From the NCBI GenBank assembly GCA_022376465.1, contig JACDTU010000010.1:558001-622000 (forward strand): a stretch of 64,000 bases of DNA, written 5' to 3'. This document shows, one piece after another, positions 12,041-28,018 of the stretch. Source of the DNA: Cubamyces lactineus. Its lineage: Eukaryota > Basidiomycota > Agaricomycetes > Polyporales > Polyporaceae. Made by a program: the position numbers and the translations under genes. Every line of letters begins with the position of its first letter. The stretch's first letter is position 1. The notes below the pieces were generated by a model. The model had not been told where the DNA came from, did not search any database, and saw only the letters and a list, made by a program, of their open reading frames with translations.

Positions 12041-13698
12041 TTTCCCTTTCCATGCGTACGTACATACTCTGCCCGCTTTCATCCGCTTCGCGGGTTTTGT
12101 GTGCCATTCAGTCCACCGAGCTAACGACCGGTCCGCAATCCACAGGCTCTGGCTATCTCGAGATCTCGATATGCTTTTGAGAAGCACTGGTCACCGGGAT
12201 CTCAATGGATGGGTTGACTCCCCTCCGCGCCCCGCTCGCGCCCCGCTCGGGGATAGACTCCCCGCGCGCGCTTTTATCGTTATTGCTCCTTGCCTCTCCG
12301 TTTCTGCTGTCTCCTGTCCATGCTATGTATCGGATGCATGCTAGCACGCACCGCACGACTCGATGACTGCTTGTACTCCTGTGGAATACAATGATTGATT
12401 GTCACGTATCATCTCGCGCATGCGTGGGGGCCGTTATCGGCTTTGAACCGCCCCTTCTCTGTGATCGCCGCCGCGCACGACATGCACGAAGGCGGTGTTC
12501 TCTGTACTCGTGCCTTGTCACAGAAGCGTGTGGTCGACAGGTCGCGCAAGGCCGCGCTCCTCCGTCGTGCATTGTCCGCGTGGGCCGTGGCCGCTGGCGC
12601 GAATATGGCAGCCGGTGCGCCGTGGACGCCTCTGTCTCTCGCCCATCTCCCCGGCGCTCGCAAAAACTCGTCAGCGGTCGCCGCTCCTTCTCGTGATTGC
12701 TGCCGCTGTCAACGCCGTCGAGCTCCATGTGGGGAAGAGAGCCTGCGTAAGCGATTGGTGCTAGATCCGAAGCTAGATTCGCTCAGCGCTCGCGCGCTCG
12801 AGCCGCGAAAGGATTCTCAGGTGCCCCCCGGCGTATGCGCATGGCCCACCTGGGAGAATCGTTACCGAAAATGGGGGTGGCCAAAACGGACACACATGTT
12901 CGGCACGACGGTTCTGCCCTTCTGCAAGGTGGCAGCGGATCAGATGTGCGTGCCCACTGACCGGGGTGGGTTGTGTCAGGAGGTGGTACTCGTTGCACGC
13001 CGAGCGACCGATTGCGAGCCGCACTGCCAACGATGACTGAGTCACACAACGGTGGGCTTGCTAGGTGCATGTGAAATGACTGAAATCTAGCAGGATAGCG
13101 CGAAATGTATGCAAAACAGAACGATGGGCCCGACTGGGACGGAGCGATGGACAGTGAACCATATTAAGAACCACGACACATAGTGGAGCAATAAACTAGG
13201 CATGCTGTAAATAGGGATGGAAGGTATGGAAGGTGGGGGGAATAGGGAAGAATATGTAGGGTACTTCGAGATGTAGCGATATAGGCGATAAGTCAGGGCG
13301 CAGCGGCAGTATACATAATGGTGCAGTAACGGCAGAACGTGGTCGTGGGGGAAAAGGGCTGTGTGGGAGGGTGAATGCAATGCGGTGGGCGAGATCGACG
13401 AGATAGATGCGATGCAATGACGGTGGTGAGAATAGCGGCGATGGTGGCGATAACGAGTAGGGAACGTAATGGGTGAAGGTCCTGGCAAAGAAAGTCACTG
13501 TGCTGCGATATCTTACGTTAAACAGCGTCCGGTAAATAACGGGGCGACGGTCGGATGGATGCCAAACGAGTGATGACCGCGGCTTGGAGCGCGGGTTTGA
13601 GGTACACGATGGGACAAGACGTTGCAGCAGGTGCCCGTGGCCGCGGCCGTACGGGCTCGTGGCCCGGAAGGCGAGCGCGAGGTGCGATGAGACCGCGA
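12041..13698. other. Convergent intergenic region, no gene
   Basis: The region lies between the 3' ends of the AA9 and homeodomain genes. A plus-strand frame of about 210 codons at 12395-13036 has no domain, no plausible promoter and atypical composition. The stretch 13090-13480 is A+G-rich on the plus strand. Nothing supports a gene. Confidence 0.55.
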
Positions 13699-15201
13699 TT
13701 AGTACCCGGGGCGAGGAGAGAACCGGCCATGTCTATGCTGTTCCTCCTCATGGCTTCTCCGATGAGAAGACGGGCTTGGGGATGGATTAAGGCGGCCAGA
13801 GGCGTGGTGCATGCCCCCCATCTCGCTGGGCGGGCGCGGTGTGCTGTACCCAGCCTGGCTGATGCTTGACGCTCCCATCGTGGCAGACGGGTGGCCAGTA
13901 TATGCTCCGGATGGCGGCAAAGAGGCGGATACCGGAGTGTGTGAAGGTGCTGGGTAGGGCTGGCTTGTCGTGGGCGGAGCACTGGCTGCGGCCTGCCGCG
14001 AGCTCTGGCGCATCGCCTGACGCTTGTTCTGGAACCTGTCAAGGCAACGGCGTCCGGAAGGACCATGATACATGCGTCAGTCGACGGGAGTCGTCGAGGA
14101 GAGAAAAAGAGGCGAAAGAGGGAGGACACGCACCAAATCTGGACACTCCGCGCCGACATCCCCAGCTTCTTCGCCAGCTCTATGCGCTCCTCCGTGGAAG
14201 GGAAAGCGGTACGGTTGTATGTCTCGTTGAGGACCTTGAGTTGCTCGGCGTCGGCGCGCTTGCGCTTCTTCTTGACGGGCTCCGGTTGCGGCTCCGGATT
14301 GTACGTCGATGGCGGCACGACAGAAGGGACGCGCGGGTATGGCGAAGCGCCATGGCCTATTGACGTGCGCAAGGGGCCTGATCTGTCGACTAGGGACCCT
14401 CGTCTTTGATGCAGCCCAGACGGCTGATCGAAGGGAGGCATCGTCGGGATCGAGGGAGGCAGCTGTCGAGGGTCGGGAGGCGCAGGATAGCCATATGGAT
14501 TAGGCTGCTGATGTTGTTGAGTGAAGGGAGGGTACGTCTGGTAGCCCCCAGTGGGTGAGCGAACTTGAGGAGGCGCCGTCATTGGGATGTGGGGGTGCAT
14601 CTGCGATTGAGGCATATTAAGTGGGGGTAATGTACGGGACTCTTGCGGATTCCCGATCATGCTCGGCGATGAGCGAGATGGATATGAACCGTAAGTCGTC
14701 TGTCCTTGGTATCGGGGATCAGATGAGAACGGCACGCCTTGTTGGTGTGTCTGCGCTGTACAGCCCGCGGACGGAGGAAGACGTCATGAGTACGTGAACG
14801 AAGGCAGCCAACGACAGACTTACACGGATTGACTGGCCACCCGGGTTGTCCGTAGGGCGCTATGTTGGGATCGCTTCGAGCTTGCAATGGATCTTGCTGA
14901 GGGAATTGATGAGCAGGGTCAGGAACTGCATTGAATAGAGAGAGATGGTTGAGTTCTTTCATACAGTGTAAGGTGTTCCAAAGGAGAACAGACCTGGAGA
15001 ACGTGAGGTTCGAAACGGCGCAAAGAGAGGAGGGAGCACAGTTCGCCCACCCTGTCCGAGATGAAATAGTCCGCGACGCGAGCCGTTGTTGTTGTTCGCG
15101 TTGTTGTTGTTATTGTTGCCACCTGTCGGAGTGCCTCTTCTGTTGGGCCGCGGGAAACAGCCGTAATGAAAGTGGTCCTCTGGGTGTTGTTGATTCGACA
15201 T
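13699..15201 (-). CDS. Homeodomain transcription factor
   Basis: Exons 13699-14035, 14134-14755, 14824-14925 and 14994-15201 join in phase to 422 residues. The N-terminus has an Asn run (near residues 29-40), followed by a long Pro/Gln/Tyr-rich region. A basic KKKRKR stretch leads into a 60-residue homeodomain (about residues 250-310) whose recognition helix reads SVQIWFQNKRQAMRQ. The Trp codon and FQNKR are brought together only by removing the last intron, which confirms the gene structure. The spacing is that of a typical 60-residue homeodomain, not the three-residue-insertion TALE type, so this does not look like an HD1 mating-type protein. It probably acts as a nuclear regulator with disordered flanks. 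I cannot name the orthologue. Confidence 0.9.
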
Positions 15202-16586
15202 GGAATGTGCGAAGCGGGAGTTGTCGTGATCGTCGGAAGGTCCTCTGGGCCCTCAATTTGTACCGTCGATTTTGAGCGACGCGACGTACGCATGGCAGAG
15301 CCCTGAGAGAGTTGACACCGGTTTGCAAGTGAGCACCACACACGCCGAACGTCAGGGAGCAGGACTTGCAAACGCGCACAACCCCGGCAATCTCAGCGGT
15401 GAGGCATGAACTGCACCAGCGAGGAGGGGTGGCTAGAGGGTGACGTTCTGCGACACGAGGCAGTTCAGGGCTCGGGGCACGGCCAGTGCCTTGGGAGCGA
15501 CCGTTTTGCTAAAACCAGCCGGTTCTCTAGGAGCCTCTCGAGGTGGAGGTCGAGACGGAAGGACTAGGAGAGTAAGGATGCGAGGATGCCTTTGCCTCAT
15601 CAGCCGATAGATCGAGAGAAGAACAGAACGCGCGCGTTCTGCGGCGAACAGACAAGCGGCCTGTGCATGTCCATGGATAGCCTGAGCGCTGGATACCTCG
15701 AACGCGTGCCTCGTGTCTCCCAGCCGTGCGCCGTGCTTGTGGACTGTTTGGCGGGTTCCCAGGTCTACGCGTCGCCGACAGGGCCTTGGGTAGCCATTTC
15801 TCTCCGGAAGAAACCGCCGTTTGGGTGGTGAGGATCTCGGCGAAGGTCCCAGTTTCATTAAACGGCCGGAAGCCCTCCGGAGCGCGAGACGTCTGTTTCG
15901 AGTGCACGGGACCAGCCGCTTATATGAAGGTTGAGGGCAGGCCCGGAATGCTCACGCTGCAATAATAAGCCGCAGTGCATATGCTATCAGCATGTACGCG
16001 ACATGCTGTGCGAAGTTAAGCAGCGGTCGAAAACCTGCATCGGAGGAGTGCAGTGAAATAGGTGGCGACGAGTCCGTAAGATCGATCGGGCTGAGAGTGA
16101 TCTCTCCTAGCACCAGAGCCCGAGAGCGGCAGATAAACTTCGCGAGAAGCTTTCTCCAGCGTCGCGCTGCAGCTTCACGGGACCACCGGCCAGTCTGCAG
16201 ATCGTCGGACCCATCGCTAGTTGTGATCGGCTTCTGCAGACGGCCGAGCGTGCTTGGGAGGCGTGTTTGTGCATTCGAGGAACTTGGAAGCTCAACACGG
16301 CGCAGAGGTCGGTATGGAGCGGTGTCGATTGTGAATACCTTCTAGCCTTCGCAAAAGGCCCCGACAGAGAACTTAGCGGGAAGAAAGTGACCTACTACAG
16401 CGGCCAAGCGAAGCACTTCAGGGTTACTTCAGGGTTTCGTGGTACAAATGTGACGCGTGACCGTCTGCCCTGTTACAGGACGTGATTGCCGGATCGGGGC
16501 AGTCGCGGTCCGAGGCTTGTGGCGGAGCGGGATGCTCAAGCTTCTCCTCGTCGTCCTGGTCGTCGCCGTCGTCGACCCCGACAACC
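15202..16586. other. Divergent intergenic region (homeodomain gene / kinase gene)
   Basis: 1.4 kb lies between two divergent start codons. Open frames on both strands are short and have no recognisable domains. It presumably holds both promoters and long leaders. No clear TATA box was seen. Confidence 0.5.
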
Positions 16587-20392
<3,806 letters not shown>

Positions 20393-22232
20393 TTTACGAA
20401 CGCTACGATCCCTGACGCAACGCCTCAAGCACGAGTTGCCGCGCGCGCATTAGCTCATACCCCGCGGTCATCCCTCAGTGCCGATACCTGGCGAAGAACG
20501 TGTACAGCTTTGAAACATCTTGGACGAAACCTCGTATGTAATACCACCCTATGTATGCTGATCTGTGTGACCATTTATCTATACAATCTTGTGCTTTGGC
20601 TTAATTTGTTCACATAAGTAAGATCTAATCGCCACTACTGTGTACAACATCAGCTCGTGCCTGCCTCACCCATCACGTTCCGTTCGTGGACCTACAACGG
20701 GTGCGGTGAGGATTGGGCGGCGGTATGCTCCCCAAGTTGACCGCTTCGGGCGGTGGCAGTTCTACTAGTAGCAGAGCTGTCGCCATGCCTTGTGGGAAGG
20801 GTGCGCGCGGCGGCCACACAGCAACCTACGAGAAGGTGGAATATGGCTGAAGATAACCATTGACGCTCTAGCTATGGCTCGCGATGCGGACCTGAATAGA
20901 CAACGATAGGTGGTAGTATGCGGAAATCAGCACAGGCGAAGCTTAACTTTAGTCGCCGTAGAGGTCAGTGGGACATCGTCGGATTGGCACACTCATATCG
21001 GTTATTTCATTGGGTACTCTACATGCCGACATGAAGACCGTATCCAAGGTCACACAGAGCGAGGTAAACATCGCGACAACTGCCTTGGGTTGTCATCCGG
21101 GTTGGAGAAAATTCAGTCGACCGCAGGACAGGTTCGGAATTCCGCGATGGCACGTGCGAGACGTGCACGAACAGCGTGTTGGCTGCGCGTCGCAGCCTAT
21201 GGAAGCCGAAGAGCCCTGCCTCGAGGTTTCGCGGGCTTGTGCCATACGACACGATAGCGTCAGGGTCGGCGCACTGTGGTTCTCATCGAGATTCTACAGC
21301 CGCCGAGATTTTCCTAGGCCGACATGAGCAGGGCACGCACATGAGTCACATCAGAGCATACGCATATTTGGCACAAGAACCACGATGTCCTTGCGTTTGC
21401 CGCCGGAGCCATGGTGTCAAGACGGTTCGCTGAATCCCAAACGAGGCTGGACCACCCTGAGAGTCGTAGTATCCCGCTGATTCCGCTCTAGGGGCTGCAT
21501 GACGTGAATGTGTAAGTTTCTTCAGGGCTGCAGTGCATTTCCCGGGATATCGGAATGCGAGAGTCCAGGCCAGGGGATTGAATAGCTTCAAGCGGATCGG
21601 CTAGCTATTCCAGGGGTTCCAGTGATGCTTCGTTCGTGCGGTGCTGGGCCGAGTCGACTCGGCAATTGCAAGTCAACGCTTGGATGTGATGTTCTCACCG
21701 ACTTCAGCGGCTTTTTCCGCATTGGAAATCGCCTGCAAACTCGTGTTGATTTTCGTGACCATTATCTAGGACTAGAACGGGTTCACGTACAAGCGACGCT
21801 GGGTGGGCCTGATGCTCCTCGCTTACAAGAGTCCCGCACCAACGCAACGTTGGGCTTGCTGGCCACCCTCCGGGAAAGGCAAGCGTTCAAGAACAGGGCT
21901 GATTGGCGCCGAAGAACAAGGTATCCTCTAGTGGCGGAGCTTGCGGGGAAGGAAGCGGATAGTGAGGCAGAATATGCTTCTCTGGGGCAGGTAGAGGAAG
22001 AAAAGTCCACTTGAAACAAGCTTCGAAATTTTGATATGATGAGCCACCTCGTCGCCTGCGCGATGCCGCACAAGCAGCGATATTATTCACTTCCTATGTG
22101 ATACCGTCCAGAAGAGAAGTCTATTACTTAAGTATGGTACTGTACGATACTGCATGCTTTGAATGTCAGCGAAAGCGTTAACTCCAGCGAAGGGACAGCT
22201 CTTGCCTGGTATATGCCACTTCCATGTGGACC
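20393..22232. other. Convergent intergenic region, no supported gene
   Basis: This 1.8-kb interval lies between converging kinase and chitinase genes. A plus-strand frame at 21622-22014 (130 codons, acidic C-terminus) is the longest. I recognise nothing in it and found no convincing upstream exon. It could be a decayed gene end. Confidence 0.5.
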
Positions 22233-23996
22233 TTACGGCATGCCCGCCCTCATGTTGTCGTACTGGCTGCCTTCATACTGCAGCCAATTTGGGCTGCGAT
22301 CCAGCTCGCCCATCGCTTCCTTAACGACAGCAACGAGGCTCCGACCTGGCTGCGGCTCTTTGCCTGGCCCACCTTCCATGCCCTCGCGCGGACTCCCCTT
22401 ATCGCCACTGAGCTCCCAGAACATGCTGCCACGAAGACCCTCCCGTTTGATCCAGTCGCCCTTCCAGCGCCCGACTTGCTCGTTGTCGAAGCTGATCATT
22501 TCCTTTTTCTGGTAATCGTACGACCAGCTTGCGACTTGTTTCTCGTCCTGAAACACATACGAGCCCGGCAAAGGCAAGACGCGGTAGTCGTAGACACCCT
22601 GCTCCCAGCTGCCGGGCCCGATACCTTGGAACGGCTTTCCGGGGCCTTCCGTGTTCATGAAACTACGCCCGTAGAGAGGAATGCCCATGACGATCTTGTC
22701 TCGCGGGACGCCCTGGGAGATGTACCACTGGATTGCCTGCGAGGCACTGATGGGGCCACCAAAGACGTTAGCCTGATGACCTGCCACTTGATCCCAGGAG
22801 CCCGCTGTCACAAGAAACGCACGTCCGTCAGTCAAACAAAACTACAATATACCCATATAGACCAACCAAAGTCGTAAGCCATCATGTTCCAGAAGTCGAG
22901 AGACTGGTCCATCTCCCGTACATGTAGTTTCTTGTAGTTGTCGAGGCCACACGGGGCCGCTATCTGGGTCGCGTGTGAGCGTACGTCCGGCGCAGTAAAA
23001 TTCATCTTACGGTCAAAAGAAATCTGTAGTTGGCGCCTTTCCTCTGGGCGTGTACGTCCAGAGCTTGACGCAATTCGCGCAGTAGTTGGACGTATCCACG
23101 CGCTTGCTCGTCGTTCTGCGGGTATTCATAGTCGATATCTAGCCCGTCGAGTCCATGGTCTTCTAATAGCCTGATAGAGGATGCGACGAACTTCGAGCGC
23201 AGCATCGGGTTGATGACGATGGGGTGAAATGTCGGCGAATAGGTCCAGCCACCGATAGACAAGATGACTTTCAGATGGCGGTTCTCTTTCTTCAACTTGT
23301 ACAGAGCCTTGAAGTTCCCATACAAGTTCTTGCCCTGGTCATTCCATGAGTCGCCAGGGTAGTGGATGTCCTGATCGGCCCATTTGTCCGAAAGGAAGAC
23401 TTCGCCCGTATCTGCTTTGAGATTCGCGAAAGCATACAGTATGTGGCTACAGAGGATGTTCAGGGTCTCAATCACGTATACGTAACTCGAGGATGGAACG
23501 CACGTGAGGTTATCGACGGGAATGAGAGACGGCGGGAATTTCCTTCCGTATATACCCCTGTTATCGCTTTATGAACTCATGCGAAGCTGGAAGAGAGCTC
23601 ATGGACGTACCAATTAACGAAGCTACAAGCATCCAACAATCTTAGCATCTATGGTTCCACACTTGCACCCAGCACAACTCACTATCCGACGCTATACTTG
23701 CCCGTAGCAGACATGTCTGTGGTATTCGTGGGTTCTGCTGAGGGTATGGGCTCCTGCACAATGTCTTCTTCGCCCTTCTCGGTAGTCTTATCGGATTCCA
23801 ATCCTGTATCAAGTGCTTGTCTTTCTGCGGTCCACTGCTCCGACCTGTACGCAGCTAGCGAGACGAGAACGATGGTTACAGCGAAGAGGATCACTCTCCG
23901 GACGGTGACAAGTCGAGAGCGAGTTTTCTGAGGAGCAGGCGCTGATTGAGGTTCTGAAGGCACAGGTTCGTACGACGGAGAGCGAGTCCCCGGCAT
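22233..23996 (-). CDS. GH18 chitinase with N-terminal membrane anchor
   Basis: Exons 22233-22804, 22867-22963, 23011-23446, 23504-23557, 23611-23622 and 23683-23996 join in phase to 494 residues. The first true ATG is at 23996. A basic stretch precedes a transmembrane segment ([16 protein letters not shown], about residues 32-47), and there is no cleavable signal peptide. This predicts a type II orientation with the catalytic domain outside or in the lumen. The GH18 barrel begins at [14 protein letters not shown] and shows the SIGGW strand and the full [10 protein letters not shown] motif with the catalytic Glu. GH18 enzymes hydrolyse chitin. A membrane anchor and the absence of a chitin-binding module suggest remodelling of the fungus's own wall rather than feeding. 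The 12-nt second exon supplies FVN of YFVNWG. Confidence 0.93.
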
Positions 23997-24321
23997 AGTA
24001 CTTTCTTGCGCAGTCACGGTCGTATTCCAGGGAATGCTTGCGGCTGCTGCGGCTGTTGCCGGTAGCTGACCTCACCACTTGTCCCACGCACGTGATTGAG
24101 ACGCGTCGCGACGCGTGTATAGCGGCTCAAGATTGTCGCGCGTGTGCAACGCGGATGCGATGCGGATTCACCGCACACAAATTCAAACTCCCGCGATACA
24201 ATTGCAAACAAGCTTGTTTTCCGCAGAGCGGCCGGCGTACAAACAAAAGAGCCCGGCCGTACATACAACTAAACTCCTCGACTCTCCGGATCGTAGGCCG
24301 TTTTCGTGGCCGAGAACCCCA
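23997..24321. other. Short intergenic interval upstream of the chitinase
   Basis: No gene seen. It holds the chitinase promoter (minus strand) and the 3' flank of the CBM1 gene. Several 6-8 bp palindromes rich in CGCG occur at 24085-24125. Confidence 0.4.
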
Positions 24322-25189
24322 TCAACAAAGACAGGGCAGATGCAGCGTCACCAGCGTACAGGAGGAGCCGGAGGGAGTGTCATTTCCCTCCTGGAAGAAA
24401 ACGTCGTACACATTCGGATCGCTCGTGCTGCATGCGAGGAAATTAAGCTGTCGAGGGGCTGTGGTGATGATCGTGTCCCCCTCGAGGCCCCAGTCAGTTG
24501 TGGTCGCGACGGCGTCGAACGTGAGCGGCTTGTACGAGGTCGTCGCGCTCTCGTCGACGTTGAGGTACAGCTTCGACCCGTCCGCGCCGTTCAGGGAGAT
24601 CGTGCTGCCGATCGTGAAGTATCCGGAGGATGCCTCAGGCCCGAGGACGGGCTTCCCTCCTGGCGGAACGGATAGGAGTCAGCGCTGCGAACAGAGCCTC
24701 GGTGCCCATCACACGCCCTCTCACCGTCGCTCTGCAGGTAGAAGTGATAGACAGGCGGTTGATCGGCGCGGATCTGGGACCCGGTAGGCGTTGCAGCACT
24801 CGAGGAGGTAGTGGTAGGCCCCTGCGGAACCGTCGTCGTGGGCGGGGTAGTGGGGGTAGGAGTGATCGTCGTGATGGGCACAGTGCTCGACTCCGAGGCT
24901 GACCCGGGGATGCACTGCGAATAGTCTGCGGGCACGGCGGCCGTCAATAGCGGAGCTGCGTACAACCACACATCGCACGTACAGTCGTTTTGCACGGTGC
25001 ACACTGATCCAGCTGCGCACGTCGTGCTGCCCGTCCTGCAACAGTCTCTCGAACCCTGTATTCGCAAGCCATCACTGCCGCAGCGACTCACCAGCCTATA
25101 CCGCCACACTGCCCCCAGATAGGAGCTTGTGCGAAGGCCTGCGAAGCAAAGACGACGGTGCTGAGTGCAAGCAGAACTCCGCGGAACAT
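24322..25189 (-). CDS. Secreted CBM1 protein with unrecognised C-terminal domain
   Basis: Exons 24322-24659, 24725-24925, 24983-25035 and 25092-25189 join in phase to 229 residues; no single open frame shows this protein. A signal peptide (about residues 1-21, ending AFAQ) is followed by a complete fungal cellulose-binding module: APIWGQCGGIGW, then Cys residues at about 39, 45 and 55 with the Tyr pair YYSQC. The four-Cys spacing and planar aromatics match CBM1. A Thr/Pro/Ser linker leads to a domain of about 120 residues starting near PVYHFYLQSD, with GYFTIGSTISLNG and DWGLEGDTIITT, and Cys residues near its end. I do not recognise that domain and see no obvious catalytic pattern. The protein is probably secreted and binds cellulose. 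It sits head-to-tail with the chitinase gene. Confidence 0.85.
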
Positions 25190-25962
25190 GATGTTGGTGC
25201 TATTCAACGTGTGGAGACGATGGCTGTCCACGAAGTAATATACGGGACCGGAGTAAAAATGGGGAAACTTCGTTGTCCCCGTAGCGGGCACGCGAGGTTG
25301 ACCCATTTACGCCCGCGACACTGCCTTCTCGTGCGGCGGCGCATTGATGCATGACCCCTCGACGGAGGTAAGAGCAGGTCAGAAGACTGACACGAGCCTT
25401 CCGAGCAGCAACTCAGCACCGGTCCAACGGCGTATGCAGTTATTTGCGCTTCGTTTGGTGGCGCATTAGAGGCGAATCATTGAGTGCCACGATCGGAGAA
25501 GGTGGTGATGAATTGGGACGGCGTTGTGCTCGTGGCGTGGCCCGAGCAGTGGCAGTATACGGTTGACGAAGCCCCCCTTTAGTCGGGGCCGGCGGGATGT
25601 TGTGGGTCCACCCACAGGTTCCGTGGATTGCGGAATTGAGCGAAGGGGCGCGCTAATCTGGGGAAGGAGTGCGGCGGTGCCTCGGATCCACTGGTCAAGT
25701 GTTGCGGAGTAAGTGCAATCCACATGGGCAGCATTGTAAAAGAAACTGTTGAGCGCACCTGTTTAACGGAGTCCGCCGGCATTGGGTGGAGTAGGGGACG
25801 TATGGTATATCACAATGTTGCACCTCCATTCGGATGGTATAACGCCGCAAGACTGGTATCCTCTCGGCGAGTACAGGTATCATCAGCTACAAGTGTCCTC
25901 TTCGTATACACCCAGGTGGCGATGTTCCGATATTCGGTCTCGCTTCACCATACTCCGCAAAC
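25190..25962. other. Intergenic region, no gene
   Basis: It contains the promoter of the CBM1 gene and the 3' flank of the next minus-strand gene. No credible coding sequence or repeat was seen. Confidence 0.5.
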
Positions 25963-28018
25963 TCAACCACGAATCTCCCTCCAGATTGGCGTGAGGGCTT
26001 GCGCTACTGTGTTCGCCGCGACCTCCAAGCAACCACGAAGTTCTTCGTCCTCGATGCTCTTCAACACGCCTCGCGCGCGCCACCGGTCTGGATGGAACCG
26101 CTTGTGGCTCTTCTCCACGAGCACCTTGTAGTCCTGCGCGCGCATGTGTCGGCGCGCGGCCGCGAAGAAGTCCTCCACGGCAGACCACTCGATGTCTTCC
26201 ACGCGCAGCGTCACGGGCGACTGCAACACCGGCCACGGGATAGTCTCGAACATGACCGGGTTCTGCGGCGTGAACTTCGCCGCGTCAAACTCTTCCGAGA
26301 GCGTCTTATACCGCTCGATCGCCCGTGCGGTAGTCCATGGGCCCCACGACCACCGCTCGCGTTCGCGCCGACGGCGGGCCTCGAGTTCGCGTGCGAGGCG
26401 CTCCTTCTCCGCCCACGCACGTCGCTCAGCTTCAGCGGCTGCTGCTTCGGCGCGCTGACGCTTGCGTTCCTCTTCAGCAGCGGCGGCTGCTGCGCGTCGT
26501 TCTTCTTCGGCTCTGCGCGCGCGGCGCCTCTCTTCCTCTTCCCGTTCTCGTGCCGCCCTCTTCCGTGCCTCTTCCTCCCATATCGGACGGTCCCGCTCGA
26601 GTTCGGCTAGCTTGCGCCGTGACTCCTCGATAGCTGCCTGCCGTTGCGCTTCTTCCTCATCATGAGGTTGGTCGGCGCCCGTCGCTGTGTGCGCGCCGTT
26701 GACATTCTCGCTGTCCACGCCTGTATGGATGAGTTTGAGCGCTCCACGTGCAACTCGAAAGATTACAATGAACACATACTGCTGCTGCTGCTGCTGCTCT
26801 GAGAGCCACTTGGAGTCGTTCTGAAGGCGCCTGTGAAGATCTCCTCCCAGAGCTGGTGCTCTCTGTGCTCCTTCATGCGCTCGCGGAACTCCGACTGCGC
26901 CATTCGCTGCCTTTCGCGCTCAGAGCGTTTCCGATGGAAGTCACTCCTAGATGAGGGTTGCTGCGTGCGAGGCTTCTTGCTTGGGCGATGCGAGTCGTCC
27001 CCAAGCAAATCTTCAGACAAGAAGACTGGGTGCGGAATTAGAGCAATGCTAGCTGAGGCCTATAGTGTGGGGCGTACCTTTGCGTTTCGGCATGCCCGCG
27101 GGAGCACTATTGGCCGTCGAGAGTGGTGGTGAGTCGTCTTCCATTGTGAGGTCCACGATATCTGGTGTTTTGGAGCGATGGCTCTCGAAGGAGGAGGACG
27201 TGAAGTTGGCCTTCAACTTCTCGCGTTGCTCCTTTCGCCTCGACTCTTTCCGACGGTCCTTGGCGGGCCTGGTACCGTAGTTCTGATGAGCTCCTGTCGC
27301 AAACTCTTCCGCGACGATCTCCTCGACCTCATCTTCGTCGTCCGATTCCGTGGCGGATTCGAACTCGGTCCCTTCCTCGTCCGTAACGAGGTTAACGACC
27401 TCGCGGAACCTCTTATGCATCTTGGGGGATGTCTCTCCGTCGGATTCAAATGATGGCGACGCACGACGCTTGCGAGTGTCTTCCGCGAAGGGCGAGCTTT
27501 CCTGCAGCTGCGGTTCTTTGCGGGTGATCTGTGGATCGCCAGGCCATTTGGGGATGAAGCAGTCGTAGGCGGGGTCGAGTTTGTAGATATCCCATTGATC
27601 TTCGGAGCAAATATATGGCTCGCTTTCGTTGCGAACGAGCGTGTCAGCCAAAGAGGGAGGGCAAGGGCAACACCACGTACCCGCAGATCATGACTCTCCT
27701 CGGCCAAACGCCTTCGTCCTCCACCCCGGGTGCGCGACGCGCTCGCGGCACAAACCGCCATCTACTCTGTCCACGCCCACAAGGAGGAGTCTCGATGACA
27801 ATGCGTTTAGGGCGGGCGGGTTCGGGGTCGTAACGCTTGCGTGAATGACTTGCCCCGCTCCCCGACGCGGTGAGGAGATCAAAGGCGGCGAACGAAAGCG
27901 TTGAGCCTGGCGTGCGAAGGAGACGCGCAGGTTGCGTGCTGTCGAGAATTCCGGGCTTTGTGCCCTGTATAGTGCGTGGGCCGGTGGGATTACGGGAGGA
28001 ACCCGGCACGAATGACAT
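25963..28018 (-). CDS. NFKBIL1-like nuclear protein with degenerate J-like C-terminus
   Basis: Exons 25963-26720, 26780-27010, 27078-27622 and 27681-28018 join in phase to 623 residues. The first half is basic and disordered, with acidic runs and nuclear-localisation-like clusters. A long charged helix rich in Glu, Arg and Ala (about residues 380-510) is a probable coiled coil. The C-terminus ends in a module reading ETIPWPVL, then VEKSHKRFHPDRW. The HPDRW is a J-domain-like HPD, but without the rest of a canonical DnaJ fold. This arrangement resembles the NF-kappa-B-inhibitor-like-1 family found across eukaryotes and proposed to act in mRNA processing; that match is from pattern memory. The first intron ends in a weak AAAG acceptor, the first AG after a CTGAC branch site. 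Confidence 0.8.
26781..26798. repeat. (CTG)6 triplet run within coding sequence
   Basis: Six CTG triplets on the plus strand encode a Ser run on the minus strand at the end of an exon. The last Ser codon is split by the intron donor. Confidence 0.85.

Noticed and set aside
11336..12187. Minus-strand frame of about 280 codons across the AA9 gene
   Set aside because: It is very Arg/Gly-rich and antisense to the AA9 Ser-rich linker. The sense strand has seven phase-consistent exons with copper ligands.
12395..13036. Plus-strand frame of 213 codons between the AA9 and homeodomain genes
   Set aside because: It has no domain, no helpful promoter or splice context, and composition typical of random G+C-rich sequence.
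25963..26200. DnaJ co-chaperone call from the HPDRW motif
   Set aside because: Only the HPD and a short helix are present, without the conserved N-terminal J-domain helix pattern. The long basic coiled coil fits an NFKBIL1-like protein better.
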